Part shown: in pieces, positions 1 through 4,928 of the stretch | How positions within the stretch are numbered: position 1 is the stretch's first letter | Layout of the letters: each line of letters opens with the position of its first letter | From: Nitrospirota bacterium | GTDB lineage: Bacteria > Nitrospirota > UBA9217 | Reading direction: 5' to 3' | Length of the DNA stretch: 5,912 nucleotides | Assembly (NCBI GenBank): GCA_021788515.1 | Contig: JAJYKN010000103.1 | Location: forward strand, 1-5,912 | Position numbers and translations under genes: made by a program | The notes under the pieces: model-generated | The model's database searches: none | Told to the model about the DNA's origin: nothing | What the model saw: the letters and a program-made list of their open reading frames with translations, nothing else

Positions 1-1
1 T

Positions 2-460
2 ACGCCAATTGAGCCGGTTGCACTGACGTTTAACCTCATGTATGGACCTGAAAAAGACAACAACAACCATGACAACAGATTCCTCTTCGACTGGGTAGGC
101 ACTCTTAAGGCGACCAAGGAATTGACTTTCGTGCTGAATACGGATTATGCGACAGAAGAACATTCGGCGCCCGACGGCGGCACCGCAAAGTGGTATGGTA
201 TCGCGGGATACGCGAAATATGACTTCAGCGATCTCTTCAGCACGACGATAAGGGCCGAATACTTCGACGACAAGGACGGGGTGAGAACCGGTGCGGCCCA
301 AAAGCTGAAGGAGATAACGTTCACTCCGGAGTTCAGAGTAGCGAAGGCGATCATTATCAGGCCCGAGTACCGACACGACTGGTCGGACCAGATGTCCTTT
401 GATTCCGGCAGCAGGAAGAGCCAGGACACGATTGCGCTTGGCGTAATGTACACCTGGTAG
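2..460 (+). CDS. Outer-membrane beta-barrel porin (BBP2-like), C-terminal part
   Basis: The frame is open from the left edge (codon at 2-4) to a TAG at 458-460, so only the last 152 residues of a larger protein are seen. They show alternating polar/hydrophobic beta-strands with aromatic belts, such as KWYGIAGYAKYDF and TTIRAEYFDDKDG, separated by charged loops, and the chain ends in MYTW. A C-terminal aromatic residue after a beta-strand is the usual BAM recognition signal of outer-membrane proteins. The pattern resembles the putative beta-barrel porin-2 (BBP2) family, recognised here from sequence style and not from a search. The likely role is passive diffusion of small solutes across the outer membrane; the substrate cannot be read. 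The ATG at 38 is internal and is not the true start. A permease gene follows 74 bp downstream, so the two may serve the same solute. Confidence 0.82.
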   Translation, partial: TPIEPVALTFNLMYGPEKDNNNHDNRFLFDWVGTLKATKELTFVLNTDYATEEHSAPDGGTAKWYGIAGYAKYDFSDLFSTTIRAEYFDDKDGVRTGAAQKLKEITFTPEFRVAKAIIIRPEYRHDWSDQMSFDSGSRKSQDTIALGVMYTW

Positions 461-473
461 GTTGAAATAAGGC

Positions 474-505
474 TGCGTCCCGGCCCCGGCAGAGGCCGGA
501 ACGCA
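474..505 (+). terminator. GC-rich hairpin between porin and permease
   Basis: The arms at 474-485 and 494-505 pair over 12 positions with one C-A mismatch, around an 8-nt loop (486-493). No U-tract follows (the next bases are AGAAACAAC), so it does not fit a standard intrinsic terminator. It may be a partial terminator, or an RNA-stabilising or processing hairpin that sets a different expression level for the porin and the downstream permease. Confidence 0.45.
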
Positions 506-522
506 AGAAACAACACTAACAA

Positions 523-528
523 AAGGAG
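523..528 (+). promoter_or_regulatory. Ribosome binding site of the permease
   Basis: AAGGAG lies 6 nt before the ATG at 535. This is a near-consensus Shine-Dalgarno at good spacing and supports that start. Confidence 0.8.
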
Positions 529-534
529 TATATC

Positions 535-2433
535 ATGTCAGAACAGACAAATACACCCGGAACAACCAGGGGAACACTAGGACTTACAGGTCTGACAATG
601 AACGCGATGGCGCTGATCGCGCCAGGGGCATTCTTATGGTTGACTTTCCAGATGCAGTCCCTTTACGGCGCGCCGATGGCCGGCTCCGCCATGTGGTTCG
701 GCATTCTCTTTGCGCTGCTGCTGTGTTTCGCCACGGCGATCAGCTACTCAGAACTGGCGAAGCTTTATCCGGGACCCGGCTCATCGTACCTTTATGCTGA
801 GCAGGCGTACCTCTCAAAGACGCATGCTTACAAGTTCGCCCGTATAGCTAAGTTCATCACGGGATGGGCGAGCCATCTGTATTACTGGGTTTATCCCGGG
901 GTCATGGTCGGTGTGACTGCTATTCTCGCCAGTTTCCTTATGGGCCAGTTCTTCCCGGACACCTTCAGCGGTACATATAACAGTCCGCTTTTTATGTGGC
1001 TTTTCAGCATCGTGTTCGCGCTCGGCGTGGCATATATCGCCTACCGCGGCGTGACAGGCACTACCGCCGTAAACGTGGCAATCAATATCATCCAGATCGC
1101 GGCGCTTCTGATCTTTTCCGTGATCGCCATCGGTTATAGGGTGCAGCATCCGCAGGGCTCCACCGGTTTCCACCTATCAAACGGCGTCGCAGTGAACTAC
1201 CAGGTCGCGCAGGAGGCTGTGAAGGACGACAAGGGCAATCCTGTGCCTGTGTTGGATGAAAACAACAAGCCTACTGTGGATAAGGACGGGAAGCCGGTCT
1301 ACAAGATGCAGGACGCACAGGACAAAGACGGCAATCCTGTCCCTGCCGACAAGGACGGCAAAGCGGTGACTGATCCGAAGCTCGCAGCGCCTTTTACGGT
1401 CGACTATTCCCCGGAGGGGGCGATCACGAAGGACGACAAGGGGAACAAGGTCTTCAACTACCATTCGTCGGCGGGATCTGTCGTCCATCCCCATGGGTTC
1501 AACTACATATTCATTCAGGCGGCTATCGCGATCCTCATCCTGGTCGGGTTTGAATCGGTCACCTCGATGGGTGATGAGGCAAAGCATCCGAAGAGAGATA
1601 TCCCGCGTGCGGTGCTACTGTCGCTGGCGATACAGGGTGCTGTCTGTTACCTGATCGAGTACTTCGCCGCCGGCTATTTCCTTCATAATGGCTACACCGT
1701 CCCGATGGCAGGCGCTTCAGGAGCGCCGATCGGCGATATGATGGTGATCGTCGGCACCTGGCTTTTCGGCAGCTACGCGGCCGGTAAGGCGTTCATGCTG
1801 GTTCAGGCCTTTACGGTCTTCCTGGCGCTTATAGGCACGACGCTCTCCTGCCTAAGCACCGGCGCCCGCGTAACATACGCGATGGGCCGTGACGAAGAAG
1901 TTCCGTCGCACTTCGGCCTGCTCCACGGCAAGACGGCATCACCCTACCGCGCGATCTGGACGCTGGCTGTGATTTCGGCGATCATCGGCATCATTACGGT
2001 GACTGTGTACCTCGGCGGCACGACGCCGGCGGCGCTGGACAAGCATAACTTCTGGTACAGCTTCGGCATCTTCTCGCCGGAGACGTATGCAGCGCTGCCC
2101 AATACGCTGGTCATCGTAACACTGGTCAGCAACTTCGGCACGTTTCTTTTGTACATGATCACCTGCTGGATCGCGATGGTGGCCTTCAAGGAGCACCACA
2201 GTTTTAACAGCTTCAAGCACGTGGTAATCCCTGTTCTGGGATTGCTTGCGAATCTTGTAATCATGCTTTTTTATCTGGTCGGTCCGTTTACGGTCGCCGG
2301 CATGAGCTGGAAGGAGCCGTATATCGCGCTGGGTGTTTGCGCGGTGTGGGGAATTTACGGTGCCGTCTACTTCCTCAAGTCGAGTAAGGCCAACGGCAAG
2401 GAAATTCTGCTCAGTAAGCCATCTCAGGCCTAG
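535..2433 (+). CDS. APC-superfamily amino acid/amine permease with a large periplasmic insertion
   Basis: An inner-membrane secondary transporter of 632 residues with 12 predicted helices. Approximate spans are TM1 17-40, TM2 51-71, TM3 108-138, TM4 150-171, TM5 176-203, TM6 322-342, TM7 357-384, TM8 417-440, TM9 473-493, TM10 522-550, TM11 560-583 and TM12 594-614. APC hallmarks are the AxALIAPGA break in TM1, GFESVTSMGDEAKHPKRDIP at 338-356 (TM6 and the cytoplasmic TM6-7 loop) and ARVTYAMGRDEEVP at 444-457 after TM8. The substrate is probably an amino acid or amine taken up with an ion; specificity cannot be read. Most APC transporters are about 450-550 residues. The excess here is a hydrophilic segment, about 205-320, between TM5 and TM6, which canonical topology places in the periplasm and which carries D-x-D-G-like repeats. 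The start follows a good ribosome binding site. The upstream porin could provide the outer-membrane step. Confidence 0.88.
   Translation: MSEQTNTPGTTRGTLGLTGLTMNAMALIAPGAFLWLTFQMQSLYGAPMAGSAMWFGILFALLLCFATAISYSELAKLYPGPGSSYLYAEQAYLSKTHAYKFARIAKFITGWASHLYYWVYPGVMVGVTAILASFLMGQFFPDTFSGTYNSPLFMWLFSIVFALGVAYIAYRGVTGTTAVNVAINIIQIAALLIFSVIAIGYRVQHPQGSTGFHLSNGVAVNYQVAQEAVKDDKGNPVPVLDENNKPTVDKDGKPVYKMQDAQDKDGNPVPADKDGKAVTDPKLAAPFTVDYSPEGAITKDDKGNKVFNYHSSAGSVVHPHGFNYIFIQAAIAILILVGFESVTSMGDEAKHPKRDIPRAVLLSLAIQGAVCYLIEYFAAGYFLHNGYTVPMAGASGAPIGDMMVIVGTWLFGSYAAGKAFMLVQAFTVFLALIGTTLSCLSTGARVTYAMGRDEEVPSHFGLLHGKTASPYRAIWTLAVISAIIGIITVTVYLGGTTPAALDKHNFWYSFGIFSPETYAALPNTLVIVTLVSNFGTFLLYMITCWIAMVAFKEHHSFNSFKHVVIPVLGLLANLVIMLFYLVGPFTVAGMSWKEPYIALGVCAVWGIYGAVYFLKSSKANGKEILLSKPSQA
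1225..1455 (+). repeat. Degenerate D-x-D-G-like repeats within the permease insertion
   Basis: Six related 7-8 residue units begin at protein residues 231 (DDKGNPV), 241 (DENNKPTV), 249 (DKDGKPVY), 263 (DKDGNPVP), 272 (DKDGKAVT) and 300 (DDKGNKV). Part of the repetition is visible in the DNA: 1234-1249 and 1330-1345 match at 15 of 16 bases. The segment is rich in Asp, Lys, Gly, Asn and Pro and has no hydrophobic stretch. The acidic D-x-D-G pattern recalls calcium-binding loops, but it is shorter than the DxDxDG of EF-hand or dockerin modules, so metal binding is only a guess. Confidence 0.7.
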
Positions 2434-2464
2434 CGGACGACGACAACGTTTTGAAACACGAGCA

Positions 2465-2504
2465 AATAGGACGGCCATCCGTAAGGGCGGCCGTCCTTCC
2501 TATT
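2465..2504 (+). terminator. Hairpin downstream of the permease, possible terminator
   Basis: AGGACGGCC at 2468-2476 pairs perfectly with GGCCGTCCT at 2489-2497 around a 12-nt loop. AATAGG at 2465-2470 can alternatively pair with CCTATT at 2499-2504, so the stem may extend with a small bulge. It starts 31 bp after the permease stop and fits the end of that transcript. The following bases are U-poor (ATTACCAAAAAA), so intrinsic termination would be weak in the + direction. Confidence 0.5.
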
Positions 2505-2513
2505 ACCAAAAAA

Positions 2514-2522
2514 TGCTAAAAT
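2514..2522 (+). promoter_or_regulatory. Extended -10 promoter element for the kinase/phosphatase gene
   Basis: TGCTAAAAT matches the extended -10 form TGnTAnAAT closely. No convincing -35 is seen at 16-18 bp spacing, which is tolerated by extended -10 promoters. Transcription would begin around 2528-2531, immediately before the ATG at 2532. The element is short and lies in AT-rich sequence, so a chance match is possible. Confidence 0.4.
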
Positions 2523-2531
2523 GCCTTAATA

Positions 2532-4334
2532 ATGGAACTGACCTACGCTGAGCTTTCCTCACCCGGCCCCGCCCGTGAGAACAACGAGGATTTTGTGGGC
2601 TTCTGGCAGCCGCAAACAGTTGATGAAAAGCGCAGTCTCGGAGCGGTCGCTGTTCTGGCCGACGGCGTGGGAGGACTCAGTTACGGAGAAGTGGCCAGCC
2701 GGCTGGCGGTAGAGACGGCCCTCAAGACTTTTCGCGGGGCCGCGAGGGATCAGTCACCTCAGCAGCTCATAGAACAGATGTTCAGCGCGGCTAACCGTGC
2801 CGTCTACGATAAAGGCATGGAGGATCACGGCAAGTCCCGTATGGCAACGACCGTGGCGGTAGTGGTACTGCGCAACAATGAGATCACGGTGGGCAATGTG
2901 GGAGACTCCCGCGTTTATCTGGTACGCAAGGCCACGATCAAGCAGTTGTCTACCGACCATACCTACACCGGTATGCAGCAGAAATTCGGGCTCATTTCCG
3001 AACAGGAGGCCAAGACCAGCGAGAACCGTTCGATCTTGACCCGCAGCGTCGGACATGAGTTGATGATCCGGGTGGATGTGGAGAACTCCACGGTGTTCAA
3101 GGGAGATAAGGTTGTGCTCTGTTCCGACGGGTTGTATGCGTATGTGACAGACAGCGAAATCGCCGACATCGTCTCGCGCTATTCTCCGGCACAGGCCTGT
3201 CGTCAACTCGTTGCCCTGGCTGAGCAGCGCGGCACCGAAGACAATGTTTCCGTGCAGGTTTTGCAGATCAATGACGTCGAAAAAGTTGCGTTGTATCGCG
3301 GAGTGGCGATGTACCAGGAGTCGGTCGACCCGACGGGCGGGTATGAAGTCAGGCCGGGACAGACCCTCGACAGCCGTTTCCTCATCCTCGAGACGATCAG
3401 TCGCAGCGGCATGGCGACCATCTTCAGGGCAACAGACCAGAAGACAAATCAGACAGTGGCGGTGAAGGTCCCGCTCATGCAGTTTGAGAGCGATCCAGGC
3501 TTTTACTCCCGGTTCCTTCGCGAGGAGGAAATCGGAAGCCGTCTGGACCATCCTTACGTCCTCAAATTCATTCCTGTCGAAGAGGGACAGCGCAGTCGGC
3601 CGTACATCGTGACTGAGTATCTCCGCGGCTATACGCTTTCGCACCTGTTGAACAGCGTCCGCCCGCTGCCAGAAAAGGACGCGATCAAACTGGCGGGCCG
3701 CGTCTGCGAGGCGCTTGTATATATGCATGCGCACGGCGTCGTCCATCGGGACCTCAAACCCCAGAACATTATGCTCTGCAACGACGGGACGATACGAATC
3801 ATGGACTTTGGCATAGCCAAGGTCAAGGAGGGGAGACGGATCACGTTCACCGGCTTCACGCCTGCCGTCGGTACTCCGGATTACATGGCCCCGGAGCAGG
3901 TCAGGGGGAAGCGGGGGGACGAGAGGACCGATATTTACAGCCTTGGCGCAATTCTGTACGAAATGGTGGTCGGCACGACGCCGTTTGAATGCGAAAACGA
4001 AAATCCCCTCGTGATCATGAACGCCCGCATAACCGGCGATCCGGTTGCCCCGCGGAAACGCAATCCGAACGTCTCGCCTCAGGCAGAGGAGATCATTCTG
4101 CACGCCATGGAACGGGGTCCTAAGAACCGCTACCAATCAGCCACGGCGATGAAGGCGGACCTGGATAATCCGGCGGCCGTGCAATTGACCGGCCGGTGCG
4201 ACAGGCTTCAGACCCCGACCCCGTGGAAGCGGGGCTGGAAGAAGGCGCTTTGGATTGCGCTTGCCGTGACTGTACCTATCATTATTTTTATCCTCTTGGT
4301 TTTGCTTATTATCCGCCGCGGCCCCGCGCACTGA
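2532..4334 (+). CDS. Membrane-anchored bifunctional PP2C phosphatase / Ser-Thr protein kinase
   Basis: A 600-residue signalling protein able in principle to phosphorylate and dephosphorylate Ser/Thr residues. Residues 1-247 are a PP2C domain with its metal-binding motifs intact: RENNED 15-20, ADGVGG 43-48, GDSR 124-127, CSDG 197-200 and EDN 236-238 (D20, D44, D199, D237). Residues 280-545 are a Hanks-type kinase: K312 in VAVKVP, HRDLKPQN 405-412, DFG 425-427 and APE 453-455. The glycine loop is degenerate: S290, S292 and A295 occupy the positions of the three usual glycines, leaving G293. A basic stretch (568-571) leads into a single TM helix at about 571-594 with a six-residue tail, so both enzymes should face the cytoplasm. 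ATG 2532 is the first possible start after an in-frame TAA at 2517-2519; no Shine-Dalgarno precedes it. Similar fusions are known beside nitrate-assimilation genes in pseudomonads. Here the sigma-54 ammonium-transport unit lies next door, so a nitrogen-related role is plausible but inferred. Confidence 0.93.
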   Translation: MELTYAELSSPGPARENNEDFVGFWQPQTVDEKRSLGAVAVLADGVGGLSYGEVASRLAVETALKTFRGAARDQSPQQLIEQMFSAANRAVYDKGMEDHGKSRMATTVAVVVLRNNEITVGNVGDSRVYLVRKATIKQLSTDHTYTGMQQKFGLISEQEAKTSENRSILTRSVGHELMIRVDVENSTVFKGDKVVLCSDGLYAYVTDSEIADIVSRYSPAQACRQLVALAEQRGTEDNVSVQVLQINDVEKVALYRGVAMYQESVDPTGGYEVRPGQTLDSRFLILETISRSGMATIFRATDQKTNQTVAVKVPLMQFESDPGFYSRFLREEEIGSRLDHPYVLKFIPVEEGQRSRPYIVTEYLRGYTLSHLLNSVRPLPEKDAIKLAGRVCEALVYMHAHGVVHRDLKPQNIMLCNDGTIRIMDFGIAKVKEGRRITFTGFTPAVGTPDYMAPEQVRGKRGDERTDIYSLGAILYEMVVGTTPFECENENPLVIMNARITGDPVAPRKRNPNVSPQAEEIILHAMERGPKNRYQSATAMKADLDNPAAVQLTGRCDRLQTPTPWKRGWKKALWIALAVTVPIIIFILLVLLIIRRGPAH

Positions 4335-4378
4335 GTTTCTGCAATTCGTTCTGCCTTCATTTCCGTTTTTTCCCATCT

Positions 4379-4400
4379 ACATTATTGTAATGTGAGACAT
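4379..4400 (+). promoter_or_regulatory. Palindromic candidate activator (enhancer) site
   Basis: ACATTA-TTG-TAATGT (4379-4393) is a perfect 6-bp inverted repeat. It overlaps a second one, ATGT-GAG-ACAT (4390-4400), giving an ACAT / ATGT / ACAT series. It lies about 80-100 bp before the expected sigma-54 start near 4480, where enhancer-binding proteins usually bind. It does not resemble the NtrC consensus (TGCACC...GGTGCA), so the regulator is unknown. Confidence 0.4.
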
Positions 4401-4421
4401 TTTTGTTGCAGAGCTAACTGG

Positions 4422-4434
4422 TATCAAATCCTTA
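4422..4434 (+). promoter_or_regulatory. IHF-like binding site
   Basis: TATCAA-ATCC-TTA matches the IHF consensus WATCAANNNNTTR at every defined position. Its centre is about 52 bp before the predicted sigma-54 start, between the palindrome and the -24/-12 element. This is where IHF bends DNA to bring an enhancer-bound activator to the polymerase. Confidence 0.6.
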
Positions 4435-4453
4435 TAAAACAACAGTTCTTGCC

Positions 4454-4469
4454 TGGCACGCTGATTGCT
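4454..4469 (+). promoter_or_regulatory. Sigma-54 (RpoN) -24/-12 promoter
   Basis: TGGCACG-CTGA-TTGCT matches the RpoN consensus TGGCACG-N4-TTGCW. The invariant GG (4455-4456) and GC (4467-4468) are 12 bp apart. Transcription should start near 4480, giving a leader of only about 15 nt that begins at the Shine-Dalgarno of the next ORF. This promoter should drive the SMR-like gene and amt, probably under nitrogen limitation as is common for glnK-amtB units. Confidence 0.88.
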
Positions 4470-4480
4470 GCTAACTTTTA

Positions 4481-4489
4481 AAGAGGAGG
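4481..4489 (+). promoter_or_regulatory. Strong ribosome binding site before the glnK-like stub
   Basis: AAGAGGAGG is a full-strength Shine-Dalgarno 5 nt before the ATG at 4495. It is far better than the AAGG (4525-4528) before the SMR-like gene, which suggests that it originally served a highly expressed gene at 4495. Confidence 0.8.
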
Positions 4490-4494
4490 CCCAT

Positions 4495-4539
4495 ATGAAG
4501 AGAATAGAGGCATCTTTATCGTGCAAGGTTTATAGATGA
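4495..4539 (+). pseudogene. glnK: 14-codon stub resembling the start of glnK (PII protein)
   Basis: This short ORF encodes MKRIEASLSCKVYR and stops at TGA 4537-4539. Its first six residues equal the usual PII start MK(K/R)IEA, normally followed by IIRPFKLDEV; similarity ends there. It sits where glnK is expected: directly after a sigma-54 promoter, behind a strong ribosome binding site and ahead of amt. PII proteins are about 112 residues, so nearly the whole gene would be missing. In the +1 frame the following bases read I-F-I-V-Q-G-L-stop (4511-4534), faintly like the KIFV strand near the PII C-terminus and compatible with an internal deletion; this is too short to prove. The stop overlaps the next ATG (ATGA, 4536-4539), so translation of the stub could feed the SMR-like gene. 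It may instead be a functional leader peptide. Confidence 0.55.
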
Positions 4540-4859
4540 CTTATCTTGCCTGGCTTATTTTCATTTGTGCCGCAGTTCTTGAGGTCGGGGGCGACGCAGT
4601 TGTTCGCAAGGGACTTCGCGGAAGCAGTCTCATTATCATATTGATTGGATTCGCCATGTTGGGTTCTTATGGGGTTGTTGTCAATACGGTGAAATGGGAC
4701 TTTTCAAGATTGCTCGGAGTATACGTTGCGATCTTTGCGATCATAAGCATATTGTTCGGTCGATTTGTATTCGAAGAAAGCATACCAGCGACGACCTGGA
4801 TCGGATTGATAGTTATCATTTTCGGCGGAATGATAATCCAGTTTGGGGAGAGAATATAG
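4536..4859 (+). CDS. SMR-like small four-helix membrane transporter (DMT superfamily)
   Basis: A 107-residue hydrophobic protein with four predicted helices (about 3-23, 31-51, 57-79, 84-104), the size and layout of small multidrug resistance (EmrE/Gdx) and YnfA proteins. TM1 carries a membrane-embedded acidic residue, E16, in LEVGGDAVVRKGL, aligned with the essential Glu14 of EmrE. The second half (GVYVAIF ... W-I-G ... GGMIIQFG) looks closer to the YnfA-like branch, and the EmrE Trp63 motif is not evident. Proton-coupled export of a small cation or amine is possible; the substrate is unknown. The ATG overlaps the stop of the preceding stub, and a modest AAGG lies 7 nt upstream. By hand count the gene is about 45% GC, while sampled lines of the neighbouring kinase gene reach 60-65%, hinting at a separate origin. 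It should be transcribed from the sigma-54 promoter together with amt. Confidence 0.75.
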   Translation: MTYLAWLIFICAAVLEVGGDAVVRKGLRGSSLIIILIGFAMLGSYGVVVNTVKWDFSRLLGVYVAIFAIISILFGRFVFEESIPATTWIGLIVIIFGGMIIQFGERI

Positions 4860-4910
4860 TCACACGGCGGCTGTCCGGCTTATATTCACGTGGAATAGAT
4901 GAACAGCTAT

Positions 4911-4916
4911 AGGGAG
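4911..4916 (+). promoter_or_regulatory. Ribosome binding site of amt
   Basis: AGGGAG lies 8 nt before the ATG at 4925 and supports that start. A second GGAG (4921-4924) abuts the ATG and is too close to act for it. Confidence 0.65.
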
Positions 4917-4928
4917 ATGAGGAGATGA
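4913..4928 (+). repeat. Tandem 8-bp duplication at the amt start
   Basis: GGAGATGA occurs twice in direct succession (4913-4920 and 4921-4928), each copy holding a GGAG and an ATG. The first ATG (4917) opens a three-codon frame ending in TGA at 4926-4928, which overlaps the amt ATG at 4925. Confidence 0.85.

Noticed and set aside
1225..1455. Reading the permease repeats as true EF-hand or dockerin calcium-binding modules
   Set aside because: The units are DxDG or DDKG and not the 12-residue DxDxDG loop with flanking helices, so only a loose resemblance can be claimed.
1939..2478. 179-codon minus-strand frame opposite the permease 3' end
   Set aside because: Arg/Asp-rich composition with no family motif; a shadow of the permease frame.
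2333..2551. 72-codon plus-strand frame bridging the permease end and the kinase start
   Set aside because: It overlaps a conserved transmembrane part of the permease in another frame, crosses the hairpin region, and has no motif or ribosome binding site.
2754..4136. 460-codon open frame on the minus strand, antisense to the kinase/phosphatase gene
   Set aside because: It is rich in Arg and His, has no recognisable motif, and lies wholly opposite a gene with complete PP2C and kinase motifs. It is a codon-bias shadow.
4366..4371. Run of six T after the kinase gene as an intrinsic terminator
   Set aside because: No hairpin lies immediately upstream. The only nearby stem (CGCGG/CCGCG at the end of the coding sequence) is roughly 40 bp away.
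4403..4438. Possible sigma-70 promoter (TTGTTG or TTGCAG with TATAAA) upstream of the sigma-54 element
   Set aside because: The spacers are 21-24 bp, outside the working range, and the IHF match explains part of the same AT-rich bases.
4694..4912. Plus-strand frame overlapping the SMR-like gene and running to just before amt; checked for remnants of the PII C-terminus
   Set aside because: The tail (SGLYSRGIDEQL) does not resemble the PII ending (IRIRTGE...AI), and the rest is an off-frame reading of the SMR-like gene.
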